DNA from: a virus
Virus record (IMG/VR): IMGVR_UViG_3300032323_001119
Location: 46,438 to 110,437 of that record
DNA length: 64,000 nt
Reading direction: 5' to 3' (one strand)
The translations under genes and the position numbers were made by a program. The notes beneath the pieces are model-generated. The model was not told where the DNA came from, did no database searches, and saw only the letters and a list, made by a program, of their open reading frames with translations. The first letter of the stretch is position 1; each line of letters starts with the position of its first letter. Of this stretch, positions 15,657 through 23,805 are shown in pieces.

Positions 15657-15854
15657 TTAATCTTTTAATTTTAATTTAAAAGTAAATGTTCCATTTTCTT
15701 GATTATAATCAACTTGAAGCTCTTTATCCTCATTTGTAGCGTTTAAAAAATCTGTAACTGGTAAAGATATTTCACCAATGCTTTGAATTGTTGCAACTAA
15801 AATCTTGGCAACATTAAGCTGTGCGTACACCTCTTCAATATTTAAATCACTCAT
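15657..15854 (-). CDS. Hypothetical protein, short paralogue of its neighbour
   Basis: 65 residues: a helix (IEEVYAQLNVAKILVATIQS), G-E-I-S-L-P, a second helix and a beta hairpin (LQVDYNQENGTFTFKLKLKD). The order of elements matches the 125-residue neighbour. It starts with ATGA overlapping the DnaE stop, so it is coupled to the polymerase. Possibly a small replication accessory factor; function unknown. Confidence 0.7.
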   Translation of the reverse strand: MSDLNIEEVYAQLNVAKILVATIQSIGEISLPVTDFLNATNEDKELQVDYNQENGTFTFKLKLKD

Positions 15855-18800
15855 TTTATTTCCTTTATATTTAAAGTTCCATCATCTAGTTTAGATAGAA
15901 CAACCTTGCATTTCATTCCTTCACGCATCTTAGCAAGAGTCATTTTATACATTGTAGGGAATGCAATTGCTCTAGTCAATTCTTTATTTCTATTTGAAAG
16001 GACTATGTGGCTCATTGTCTTTCCTGCTTTTGTTGTGTATGGCGTAAAGTTAACAACAATATATTCATCTTCTTCTAAATCATATTCTTTTCTATATAAA
16101 TAATCTACAAACATATCTTTTGATGATGGATCAATATCTGACACCTTAATATATCTAGCAATTCTATTGTCTCCAACTAGAATAAAATACATCTGACCAA
16201 CTTCAATTTGTGTTTGTTCATTATGGAAAAGTCCAATTGATCCAGTTTCATCTACAATCTCTACTCTTGCCCATCCAGAACCACGCTTAATTCCCTTGAC
16301 CATTCCGAACATAACAAAAGAGCCGAGATCGTCAAATTCTTCAATGGGTCTAGCTTGTGCTTTAACTCTAGGGGGTATTCCCTCTAAGTTAAATGTTGGG
16401 ATACCTAAATATTCATAGTAGTTATCCTTTTCATTGCCCTGTCTTGGGTTATCCTTAAATGCTGCTGCACCAATTGCATTTAGGGAGCTTACTGCCCTGC
16501 TGTTAATGCCGCTTCCTTTAGACGAAGCAACTGAAACAAACTGGTTGTAGTTGTCGTAAGGTCTATTATCAATAATTTTATTTGCAATGTTATCAGAAAT
16601 AAATTTAATTTCAGATAAACCAAATCTAATAGCATCTTTTTGCAATGAAAAATAAAGATCAGATTCATTAACATGTGGAAGAAGAACTTTTAGTCCTAGT
16701 CTTTTAGACTCAATAAGGTACTCTGTTCTCGCATCTTTATCATTTTCATTCTTAAGGATTGAAAACATGAACTCAAGTGGGTAGTAAAACTTAAGCCAAG
16801 CAGTATAATAGCTAAGCATAGAGTAAGCAACAGCATGGGAACGGTTAAAAGAATAGCCAGCATGCGCTTCAAAATCGTGCCATAGCGCCTCTGCTTTTTT
16901 CTTAGTAATGTGCTCTGAAGCCCCAGTAACAAACCTATCTTTGAACTGGTCAAACTCTTTTGCATCTTTTTTCTTTCCAATAATCTTGCGGACCTTATCA
17001 GCCTCTGCCCAAGTCATACCACCCAAGTGTACGCATGCCTGCATAACTTGCTCTTGATATATAATAACACCATATGTGTTCTCGGTAAATGGCTTCATAA
17101 TTGTATGCATGTAGTCTACTGCTTCATCCCCATGCTTACGCTTGATGTAGGCAGCTCCAACAGTATTCATGGCTCCTGGTCTTACCAAAGCGTTTGAAGC
17201 AACTAAATCTTCAAACTTGTCTGTACCCATTTTAATTAAAAGATTTGTGTAGGGTGTAGCTTCTGCCTGAAACACGCCCTTAGTGTAACCTTCGCTAAGC
17301 ATTTTATAAACTTCTGGATCATCTAATGATATATCTGACAGTACTATGTCCTTGCCAGTTCTGGACTTAATAGACTTAATTGTGTCTGATATAACAGAAA
17401 GAGTTTTTAGTCCCAAAGCATCGAGTTTAATAAGACCAATATCTGCAACAGTGTCCATGTCATATGCAACTACTGGTATTCTGCCAGATACTTTATCCTG
17501 TGCATCTTCTCTGGATTCAACTGGAGCAAACTTTCTAAGGTCATCCTTTGCAACTACAACTCCTGCTGCGTGTACACCAACTGATCTAATACGACCACGA
17601 AGTCTATCTGCAAGCCAAACTACTTCTGGATACTTGGCTCTAAATTCTTTTGTGTTAGGGGAAGTAATAAAATCTTCAAACGTATCAATTGATTTCATTG
17701 CACGGTTAACTTCTTGCAGTGGTACCATAAATATTCGTGCTGCATCACGAATTACACCTTTATCTTTAAAGTATGTATATGTAGAAATAGATGCAACATG
17801 CTTAAACTTTTTCTTAAGATATTCTTTTACTTCTTTACGACGTCTGTCTTCAAAGTCTGTATCAATATCTGGGAAGTCATTGCGCTCTGGATTAATAAAT
17901 CTAAAGAATAGAAGATCGTATTTAATGGGATCGACATCTGTAATTCCTAAAGAATAGCAAACAAGTGAGCCTGCTGCAGAACCACGACCAGGCCCAACAC
18001 GAATATCATTTGTCTTTGCCCAGTTAATCATATCAGCAATAACTAGAAAGTATGATGCAAAATTCTTTGAGGCAATAACGGAAAGTTCTTCTTCAACCCT
18101 ATCGATATAAACTTGATTGTCAGATAATCCTAGACTAGAAAGCCCTTGGTAAGACATTTCACGCAACTTATCGTCAGCATCTGTTTTTGGAACTGGCAGA
18201 AGATCGAGACCCTGATAGAAATCATATTCCTCAACTTTGTCTGAAATCTCCATTGTGTTTTCGTATATATCTGTACGAGAAATGCCAGAAGCATTAAAGT
18301 CAGCCTCAATTTCTGAACGTGATTGTATAAATAGATTATAGTCCTGAAAAGAAATTCTACGATCAGGATAAAGATAGTTAAATCTTTCCATCATGTCTTT
18401 AATGTTTCTAGACATTTCAAAGTCTGAATCTTTATCAATCTTTGGAGATGTAGACAGAATGAGAAGTGCTTCTTCTAAAACTCTGTCTTCTTCTTTAGCA
18501 AAGTGAGCATCTCCTGTAGCAACCGCTTTAATTTTTAGCTCGTCTGCTAATTCAAGAAGCTTATCGTTTATTTCTTTTGGGTTATGAGACTGTACTTCAA
18601 CATAAAAATCATCACCGAAAGTTTTTTGAAAATCCTTGAGAACCAATTTAGCTTCACTAAACTCGCTCCTTTCGATAGCCTTAGAAATAAGACCATTAAG
18701 GCAGCCAGAAAGGACAATAATACCCTCTGCATACTCTTTTAATACCTCTCTATCAATACGTGGCTTATGATAAAAACCTTCATTCCAGGCAAGCTCCTGA

Positions 18801-19120
18801 AGTATGTTAATATTCTCCAACCCCTTTTTATTCTTCGCTAGCAAAATAATATGGTTATAGGCTTGTATAGATTTATCTGTTTTAGAAGATCTATCAAATC
18901 TATCTGTTGGAGAAATGTACGCCTCAACACCAAGAATCGGCTTAATGCCAGTTTCCTTTGCGGCAATCTGCATATCTCTGTGTGAAGAGAGGGTACCATG
19001 GTCTGTGATTGCAATCGCTGTCTGTCCAGCATCTAACGCTGCTTGACATAATTCTTTAGGTGAATTTAGTCCATCCATTAATGAATAATAGGAGTGAACA
19101 TGTAAGTGCGTAAAACTCAT
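15851..19120 (-). CDS. dnaE: DNA polymerase III alpha subunit (DnaE type, PHP domain)
   Basis: 1089 residues from the ATG at 19120, which overlaps the upstream stop (TAATG) with AGGCGG at good spacing; an in-frame ATG six codons earlier lacks this. The N-terminal PHP domain (about residues 1-270) keeps all nine metal ligands of proofreading DnaE1 proteins: HVH, MDG, TDH, GVE, NH, SGC and GDAH. The C-family catalytic site is GRGSAAGS followed by FPDIDTDF. Helix-hairpin-helix and OB-type segments (WARVEIVDETGSIGLF) follow. It is the phage replicase. Confidence 0.95.
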   Translation of the reverse strand: MSFTHLHVHSYYSLMDGLNSPKELCQAALDAGQTAIAITDHGTLSSHRDMQIAAKETGIKPILGVEAYISPTDRFDRSSKTDKSIQAYNHIILLAKNKKGLENINILQELAWNEGFYHKPRIDREVLKEYAEGIIVLSGCLNGLISKAIERSEFSEAKLVLKDFQKTFGDDFYVEVQSHNPKEINDKLLELADELKIKAVATGDAHFAKEEDRVLEEALLILSTSPKIDKDSDFEMSRNIKDMMERFNYLYPDRRISFQDYNLFIQSRSEIEADFNASGISRTDIYENTMEISDKVEEYDFYQGLDLLPVPKTDADDKLREMSYQGLSSLGLSDNQVYIDRVEEELSVIASKNFASYFLVIADMINWAKTNDIRVGPGRGSAAGSLVCYSLGITDVDPIKYDLLFFRFINPERNDFPDIDTDFEDRRRKEVKEYLKKKFKHVASISTYTYFKDKGVIRDAARIFMVPLQEVNRAMKSIDTFEDFITSPNTKEFRAKYPEVVWLADRLRGRIRSVGVHAAGVVVAKDDLRKFAPVESREDAQDKVSGRIPVVAYDMDTVADIGLIKLDALGLKTLSVISDTIKSIKSRTGKDIVLSDISLDDPEVYKMLSEGYTKGVFQAEATPYTNLLIKMGTDKFEDLVASNALVRPGAMNTVGAAYIKRKHGDEAVDYMHTIMKPFTENTYGVIIYQEQVMQACVHLGGMTWAEADKVRKIIGKKKDAKEFDQFKDRFVTGASEHITKKKAEALWHDFEAHAGYSFNRSHAVAYSMLSYYTAWLKFYYPLEFMFSILKNENDKDARTEYLIESKRLGLKVLLPHVNESDLYFSLQKDAIRFGLSEIKFISDNIANKIIDNRPYDNYNQFVSVASSKGSGINSRAVSSLNAIGAAAFKDNPRQGNEKDNYYEYLGIPTFNLEGIPPRVKAQARPIEEFDDLGSFVMFGMVKGIKRGSGWARVEIVDETGSIGLFHNEQTQIEVGQMYFILVGDNRIARYIKVSDIDPSSKDMFVDYLYRKEYDLEEDEYIVVNFTPYTTKAGKTMSHIVLSNRNKELTRAIAFPTMYKMTLAKMREGMKCKVVLSKLDDGTLNIKEIK

Positions 19121-19326
19121 TAATATCCGCCTGTGCATTCATTTCTTGTATGATAAAGTCTAATCTTAGTCATAGTCTTTTTATTTGGTGCATATAAATC
19201 TTCTTTACAACAGCTGCATTGCATGTGCCACTCTCTTGCAAAGAAATCATAGAGCATGCCTTTGTAGTCTCTATACTTGTTAGAAACAAAAGTTTCAAAC
19301 GGGTCTGGTATTTCGTATGAGATCAT
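19120..19326 (-). CDS. Small zinc-binding protein upstream of DnaE
   Basis: 68 residues. Motif HMQCSCCKEDLYAP ... LYHTRNEC looks like a Cys-Cys...His/Cys knuckle in the C-terminal half; the N-terminus is helical and aromatic. It is translationally coupled to dnaE. A TAAAAT box ends 6 bases before the ATG and no Shine-Dalgarno is visible, so the message is probably leaderless. Possibly a polymerase accessory; no family recognised. Confidence 0.7.
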   Translation of the reverse strand: MISYEIPDPFETFVSNKYRDYKGMLYDFFAREWHMQCSCCKEDLYAPNKKTMTKIRLYHTRNECTGGY

Positions 19327-19332
19327 TATGCT

Positions 19333-19361
19333 ATTTTACTAAATAAAGCAGGGGCAGTCAA
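19333..19361 (-). promoter_or_regulatory. Promoter TTGACT-N17-TAAAAT for the dnaE operon, inside a terminator
   Basis: On the minus strand TTGACT (19356-19361) and TAAAAT (19333-19338) are 17 bases apart. The -35 lies in the stem of the SSB terminator hairpin, and the -10 is 6 bases before the ATG at 19326. Confidence 0.6.
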
Positions 19362-19374
19362 TAGACTGCCCCTG
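19349..19374 (-). terminator. Rho-independent terminator after the SSB gene
   Basis: CAGGGGCAGTC / GACTGCCCCTG, an 11-bp perfect GC-rich stem with a 4-base loop, followed on the minus strand by CTTTATTTAG. It starts 12 bases after the SSB stop. Confidence 0.75.
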
Positions 19375-19385
19375 ACGATAATTAG

Positions 19386-20063
19386 TTACCAGACCAGGTT
19401 GCTATCTGAATCTGATGAAGCTGGTGCTTCTTGGTTTCCGCCTTCACCATTAAAGAAAGCTTCTTGCTCTGTGTATGGTAAGTCACGAATTGCGGTTGTT
19501 TCTAAGTCATACAGCTCAAGTGCTGATGAATCAAATGGCGTTTCATCTTTAGCCAAAGGAATGATTGTGTAGCTTGTGTCTGTCTTTGTACCAGTACGCT
19601 TAATACGCCACATCAAGTTTGTAATGCTTCCCATTTCGCCAGCATACTCAATAAGGGTTGGCGTAATTGTTTTTCCACTTGATCCTTGTGAAAGAATTGC
19701 TACATATGGCTCTTCCTTGCCATCATCAATAAGCACGTTCATGTAAAGTCGTGAACGACCTTTCCATCCTGCCTTATAATCTTTACGGTGTTGTTCGCAA
19801 CCATAACACTTGCCCTGATCTTCCATTGAGCATAGTGCCTTGCGCTTATAGTCTTTCGGGTTTGTATGCTCTACAGCAATAAATCCCAGTCCTTTAGACT
19901 CATCATATGTTGGTGAGTCTGGGTCAAGCTCTTGCAAGAAACGAACTTTTACGCTCTCTGCATCTTCTAGCTTTGCCCAACGTGCTTTTGTTCCATCGTT
20001 TTCGCTGTACGAAGGCTTGTCCATGACTTGATTAAGTCCTTTTAATCCTTTTACAATACCCAC
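19386..20063 (-). CDS. Single-stranded DNA-binding protein (gp32-like, zinc-containing)
   Basis: 225 residues, GTG start with GAGGAT upstream. An OB-like core with a zinc knuckle (CSMEDQGKCYGCEQHRKDY, about residues 77-95) recalls T4 gp32-type and actinophage SSBs. The C-terminal 30 residues are acidic (EGGNQEAPASSDSDSNLVW) and end in hydrophobic residues, the usual partner-docking tail of SSBs. It is flanked by its own promoter and terminator, allowing higher expression than the replication enzymes. Confidence 0.75.
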   Translation of the reverse strand: MGIVKGLKGLNQVMDKPSYSENDGTKARWAKLEDAESVKVRFLQELDPDSPTYDESKGLGFIAVEHTNPKDYKRKALCSMEDQGKCYGCEQHRKDYKAGWKGRSRLYMNVLIDDGKEEPYVAILSQGSSGKTITPTLIEYAGEMGSITNLMWRIKRTGTKTDTSYTIIPLAKDETPFDSSALELYDLETTAIRDLPYTEQEAFFNGEGGNQEAPASSDSDSNLVW

Positions 20064-20112
20064 TTGTATCCTCTTTTCCTATAGTTGATGGTATAGATCC
20101 ATCTGTTGTTTT

Positions 20113-20141
20113 AGTATATCATATCCAAGAACGATATTCAA
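20113..20141 (-). promoter_or_regulatory. Promoter TTGAAT-N17-TATACT (TGA extended) for SSB
   Basis: TTGAAT (20136-20141) and TATACT (20113-20118) with 17-base spacing and a TGA extension, lying in the last codons of the primase gene, about 50 bases before the SSB GTG. Confidence 0.6.
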
Positions 20142-21114
20142 TATCTGATACTGAATTTTTTATACATGTTTTTATTTCTTGCTCAGTTAAATCACCAGCA
20201 TCTTTTGCTTTATTTGGATATATCTCTTTGTAACTAAATGAAGCCCAAGAAATATCTTTGTTTCGAAGCTTACTAGAAATAGACCTACCTAGTTCTCTGC
20301 CTGCCTCATCTGCATCTGTCATAATTATAATCTTATTAAAATATCTATTTAACAGAGACTGTTGCTCATTAGAAAGGAATCCTCCTAATGTAGCAACAAC
20401 ATTTGGAAACCCAGCCTGATGTATTCTTATTGCATCAAAATTAGATTCGCATACTATTACCTGCTCACCAATCTTTTTGGCTCTATGAATATTAAATAAA
20501 GTTTTGCTTTTTGGAAGGCTCGTACTATTTTTAAATGTTTTACCTTCAATAGACCTGCCAACAATTCCTATTGGAATTGAATCTGGGCTGTGTACTGGAG
20601 TAACCACCATATTCATTGCTGTAGAATATCCAAGTTGAAAATGCTTCATAGACTCAATGCTTATTCCTCTTGACTCAAGGTAATCCCTTGCATTCTTATT
20701 GCCTGCAAGATCTGCGTGTAGCCTATCTAGAGTTTCTTGAGGAAATTCTTGAAAGACTGGCTTGTCAGCAAGCATCTCCTCCATAACCTGGTCAAAGTTA
20801 TTAAGGACTTCTGTTTCCTTGCTAGCAATTAATCTTAAAGACTGAAAGTCATTCTTGTCCATAGTTCTTTTGATAAGATCAATCAGTGTTCCAGTTTCAC
20901 CACATGCTGGGTTAAAGCATATAAACGCACCAGAAGTTTGGCTTACGCTAAAGCTAGATGTATGTCTATTAGAATGAAATGGGCAATAGCATAGAAAGTC
21001 ATTGCCTGTCTCACCAACAATATTCAGTCCAATTTCTTTTAAGACTGATTTGATGTGGCTTGGGGCATATTCCTTGGTATCAATCTGTTTTGAGTTGTAC
21101 CCTCTAATTGCCAT
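20119..21114 (-). CDS. DnaG-type DNA primase (CHC2 zinc finger + TOPRIM)
   Basis: 331 residues from the ATG at 21114, chosen because AGGAAAG lies 8-9 bases upstream; an ATG at 21165 is the alternative. CHC2-type zinc finger: CYCPFHSNRHTSSF then ICFNPACGETG. The TOPRIM domain has VIVCESNFDAIRI (acidic Glu) and IIIMTDADEAGRELG (DxD). It makes RNA primers for DnaE. Shorter than bacterial DnaG (about 580), it lacks most of the C-terminal helicase-binding domain. It overlaps the 100-residue upstream frame. Confidence 0.9.
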   Translation of the reverse strand: MAIRGYNSKQIDTKEYAPSHIKSVLKEIGLNIVGETGNDFLCYCPFHSNRHTSSFSVSQTSGAFICFNPACGETGTLIDLIKRTMDKNDFQSLRLIASKETEVLNNFDQVMEEMLADKPVFQEFPQETLDRLHADLAGNKNARDYLESRGISIESMKHFQLGYSTAMNMVVTPVHSPDSIPIGIVGRSIEGKTFKNSTSLPKSKTLFNIHRAKKIGEQVIVCESNFDAIRIHQAGFPNVVATLGGFLSNEQQSLLNRYFNKIIIMTDADEAGRELGRSISSKLRNKDISWASFSYKEIYPNKAKDAGDLTEQEIKTCIKNSVSDIEYRSWI

Positions 21115-21341
21115 GCCTTCTTCTTTCCTACGTATATTCCATGGAGAGTCATTAAGAACTTCCATGTTTCTCCAGTAAACTCAATTGAGAATGCTGGGTC
21201 TATATCCAATACTCTTACATATCCTTTGCCACGCATATCTTGCACTAGCAAATTTTCATATTGAGGCCTTAAGCTTATGAGTTGTGCATTGTCATAAAAC
21301 TGTACCTCAATTTGAAATCTTTTAATTCTTTTGTGAGTCAT
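21039..21341 (-). CDS. Hypothetical protein between helicase and primase genes
   Basis: 100 residues with an alternating beta pattern (RFQIEVQFYDNAQLISLRPQ; GYVRVLDIDPAFSIEFTG), then a polar C-terminus. It covers the space between helicase and primase, which supports it. However, no ribosome site is evident and its last 76 bases overlap the primase, an unusually long overlap. It is kept because the first 60 residues look protein-like. Function unknown. Confidence 0.55.
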   Translation of the reverse strand: MTHKRIKRFQIEVQFYDNAQLISLRPQYENLLVQDMRGKGYVRVLDIDPAFSIEFTGETWKFLMTLHGIYVGKKKAWQLEGTTQNRLIPRNMPQATSNQS

Positions 21342-22569
21342 TGGCGAAAGGATTTTCGTAAATCTCTTTGACGATACCCCTATTGATATCCCAATCTAGG
21401 AATACGCCAAAGTCGTGTCCATGTCTATTCTTTCTGGATACAACCTCAATCATGTCAGTACCCTTATACTTATGAATTGCCATAGCCATATCAGCATCGT
21501 ACTCAATTGCTTTAGACCATGCAACTTGACTCATCATTGGTGGATTGTCTTGATCAGTAATATCATCTGCTGTAGCAGCAGTAATATCAATAATTGGAAT
21601 ATTATTTCTTACTGCTAAGTTTTTAAACTCACGAGAGATATTCATATTACGTTCTGTTGGAGCTTTTGAGTTATTGTTATCTGTAAATAGCTGGTGATAA
21701 TCAAGAATAACGATGTCTGGCTTATGCTGATCGATCTTTGCCTGAATAGCATTAGGGGTTACATTACCAGAGCCTTCATTAGAAACTAGAATAAACTTAT
21801 TCTTATCCGCAAACTTTTTACTAGACCAGCTACGGAAGTCATCGATATTAATGTCTCCCTTTGCAAAGTCGCTGGCCTTAAATAGACCTGAACCAAGCAT
21901 AGTATAAATACGGTCACGCATATTCTCTGGAGTCATTTCAAGAGAAACGATCATAGGCTTAAATCCCTGTTCCCAAGCCTTACAGGCTAGGTAGGATGTA
22001 AACCATGTCTTTCCACGTCCTGGCCATCCAATGGCTACTATAAGGTGTCCTGGAGCCATTCCAGTAGGGTATGCTAGGTCGATTGACTGGAACCCAGTCT
22101 TAATACCTGGAGAGCCACCCATCTCGGCTGTACGGACCTTGAGAGCCTCTAAATGCTTGATTGCATTATCTGAGTCGGTTACGTCTAGGTCACGAACATT
22201 ATTAGTATATTTATTTAAACTGGCAAGCTGAGATTGTAACTCTCCAATAACTCTTGAGGCCACATCTTCTTTAAGCATAGAGCCACCACGAATTAAAATA
22301 CTCTTTAGTCTGCTAGCCAAGAATTCATTCTTAAGATTATCTAGGTAGTATGCTGTTTCAGCAGTAGCATTAAGGTCTGGCTCAAAGTCTTTAAACTTTT
22401 CTTGCAGGATTCCTACCTCTGGGATTGCCTTAAACTGATTATAATATGATTTAAGTCCATTCCAAACATCTCCATGTGAAGTAAATAATTCATCAACATT
22501 CTCAGCCATAACCGTACTAATATCTTTATTCTTGCATATAGCAGAGATCAGTGTTGCTTCTGTATTCAT
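21322..22569 (-). CDS. dnaB: Replicative DNA helicase (DnaB-like)
   Basis: 415 residues. Helical N-terminal domain, then the RecA-like motor: Walker A AIGWPGRGKTW (about residues 180-190), Walker B DIVILDYHQLFTD (about residues 280-292), and the DnaB C-terminal signature DADMAMAIHKYKG...SRKNRHG. It unwinds DNA 5'-3' as a hexamer at the fork. GGAGGAAGG precedes the ATG. It lies next to the primase and a possible loader gene. Confidence 0.93.
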   Translation of the reverse strand: MNTEATLISAICKNKDISTVMAENVDELFTSHGDVWNGLKSYYNQFKAIPEVGILQEKFKDFEPDLNATAETAYYLDNLKNEFLASRLKSILIRGGSMLKEDVASRVIGELQSQLASLNKYTNNVRDLDVTDSDNAIKHLEALKVRTAEMGGSPGIKTGFQSIDLAYPTGMAPGHLIVAIGWPGRGKTWFTSYLACKAWEQGFKPMIVSLEMTPENMRDRIYTMLGSGLFKASDFAKGDINIDDFRSWSSKKFADKNKFILVSNEGSGNVTPNAIQAKIDQHKPDIVILDYHQLFTDNNNSKAPTERNMNISREFKNLAVRNNIPIIDITAATADDITDQDNPPMMSQVAWSKAIEYDADMAMAIHKYKGTDMIEVVSRKNRHGHDFGVFLDWDINRGIVKEIYENPFANDSQKN

Positions 22570-22886
22570 AGTCCGCCTTCCTCCACCATCTTTTTAGTTT
22601 GCTCTCTTAGCAAACGACGAGTTTCCATATCTCTTTGAAGCTCTACTCTAGCCTGCTCCATCTTGTCAAAATTATAATAAAAAAACTGTAGCGGGTGCCC
22701 AAACTTTTCTAGAGAAAAGTAATAGTTCATAAGATCAATAGCCTTATCAAGACCAACACTATCTATTACATCTTGCATTGCCCATTTTTCTCTGAACTTA
22801 TTTAGAGTAGCAGGCTTTTTATATTTCTCTAAATAAAGATTCTGATATATGGTCATCAGGACATATGGCTCTTTATTATTTGCCAC
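22566..22886 (-). CDS. Helical protein, possible helicase loader
   Basis: 106 residues, GTG start, almost entirely helical (IYQNLYLEKYKKPATLNKFR ... EQARVELQRDMETRRLL). It overlaps the helicase start by 4 bases (ATGA), and its position fits a helicase loader or adaptor like those beside DnaB in many phages. There is no ATPase motif and the call rests only on context and fold impression. Confidence 0.6.
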   Translation of the reverse strand: MANNKEPYVLMTIYQNLYLEKYKKPATLNKFREKWAMQDVIDSVGLDKAIDLMNYYFSLEKFGHPLQFFYYNFDKMEQARVELQRDMETRRLLREQTKKMVEEGGL

Positions 22887-23079
22887 TCTTAAGCTCTTCT
22901 TCTACCTCGGCTGTTTTTTGAATTAGCTTACCTTCAACAAATGCATACACTCTTTCTGTAGCAGAGTCTACAGTTTCTCCTTGACGAACATCATCCTCTA
23001 CGCCAACATTTATCTTGATGCTTTCGTAGTTGCCTAAATTCCTTGTAAAGGAAAGATCTACCTTAACTCGTGTTGTCAT
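22876..23079 (-). CDS. Small conserved-looking protein (beta then helix)
   Basis: 67 residues. The beta-rich N-terminus (VKVDLSFTRNLGNYESIKIN) is followed by a helix and a charged tail (KTAEVEEELKSGK). No family recognised. The first codons overlap the upstream zinc-finger gene (ATGA) and the last overlap the putative loader, placing it firmly in the replication operon. Confidence 0.7.
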   Translation of the reverse strand: MTTRVKVDLSFTRNLGNYESIKINVGVEDDVRQGETVDSATERVYAFVEGKLIQKTAEVEEELKSGK

Positions 23080-23189
23080 TTGTGTTCCGCCTTCTTGTGT
23101 CTATTTAATGTATCATTTGCAAATATACCCCAGCGCACAACGATATCTTTGCTACAGATGTCGCAGGTAACGACTCTACCTTTTTCCAT
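23076..23189 (-). CDS. 37-residue C2H2-type zinc finger
   Basis: MEKGRVVTCDICSKDIVV... ending NRHKKAEHK: C-x2-C, 17 residues, H-x4-H, a single classical zinc finger. The ATG shares its A with the upstream stop (TAATG), and the stop overlaps the next start. It probably binds DNA or RNA, or serves as a protein adaptor. Confidence 0.8.
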   Translation of the reverse strand: MEKGRVVTCDICSKDIVVRWGIFANDTLNRHKKAEHK

Positions 23190-23671
23190 TACTCCGCCTT
23201 CCATACTGGTACAAAGCCACCTTCTGTCTTAGTATACAATATAAAGCTATGTTTGAGAAGGGCCAGCAGCTCCGCCTTAGAAGGAACATTTTTGGAGTGG
23301 CCAGCCTCTAATATATATTCATGAAGGTCTAATATATCTTTATCACTAAACATATACTTATACCATGTTTCTTCTGAACTATTACCTATAGGATAAATTT
23401 TTTGTGGAGTTTTAATTTTGCCTTCTAGAATATAGTCCTGTATCGTAACCCTATGCTTATTCAACATATCGGCAACCTGAACAATACTATAGGCGTTACT
23501 CATATTTTTATCTACTTCTGAGTACGGATACAAAATTCTTTTTTTATCTAAATAAGACCAAGCAACTATTTGATCCTTGGCTCTAGATAAACTAAGAGTT
23601 TTATGTATTTTTTCGTTTAAGAAGAAATACCGTACTTCTTTGAGTGATCTTCTTCTAGTGTCTCTAGCCAT
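23189..23671 (-). CDS. MerR/excisionase-type helix-turn-helix protein
   Basis: 160 residues. The N-terminus is very basic (MARDTRRRSLKEVRYFF). A winged helix-turn-helix follows at about residues 59-85 (AYSIVQVADMLNKHRVTIQD, YILEGKIKTPQKIYPIG), then an acidic helical part. The motif resembles excisionase/MerR DNA-binding domains. It may regulate early transcription or mark an origin. It overlaps the upstream zinc-ribbon gene by 55 bases. Confidence 0.75.
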   Translation of the reverse strand: MARDTRRRSLKEVRYFFLNEKIHKTLSLSRAKDQIVAWSYLDKKRILYPYSEVDKNMSNAYSIVQVADMLNKHRVTIQDYILEGKIKTPQKIYPIGNSSEETWYKYMFSDKDILDLHEYILEAGHSKNVPSKAELLALLKHSFILYTKTEGGFVPVWKAE

Positions 23672-23805
23672 TTACCCAACCTGTTTGTATTCTTATTCAT
23701 CATCCAGCGCTTTCCGCACATGATGCAAAACAATTCCATATGCATCTTCTGGGAGAATACTCTATCCACAAATACTCTTCCTCCGCATTTATTACACTTT
23801 ATCAT
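23617..23805 (-). CDS. Zinc-ribbon protein
   Basis: 62 residues from the ATG at 23805 (ATGA overlap with the phosphoesterase stop; a start 10 codons earlier is possible). MIKCNKCGGRVFVDR ... ELFCIMCGKRW is a two-knuckle CxxC zinc ribbon with a charged C-terminal tail. It is likely a nucleic-acid- or RNA-polymerase-binding factor; the family is not identified. Confidence 0.75.
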   Translation of the reverse strand: MIKCNKCGGRVFVDRVFSQKMHMELFCIMCGKRWMMNKNTNRLGKWLETLEEDHSKKYGISS

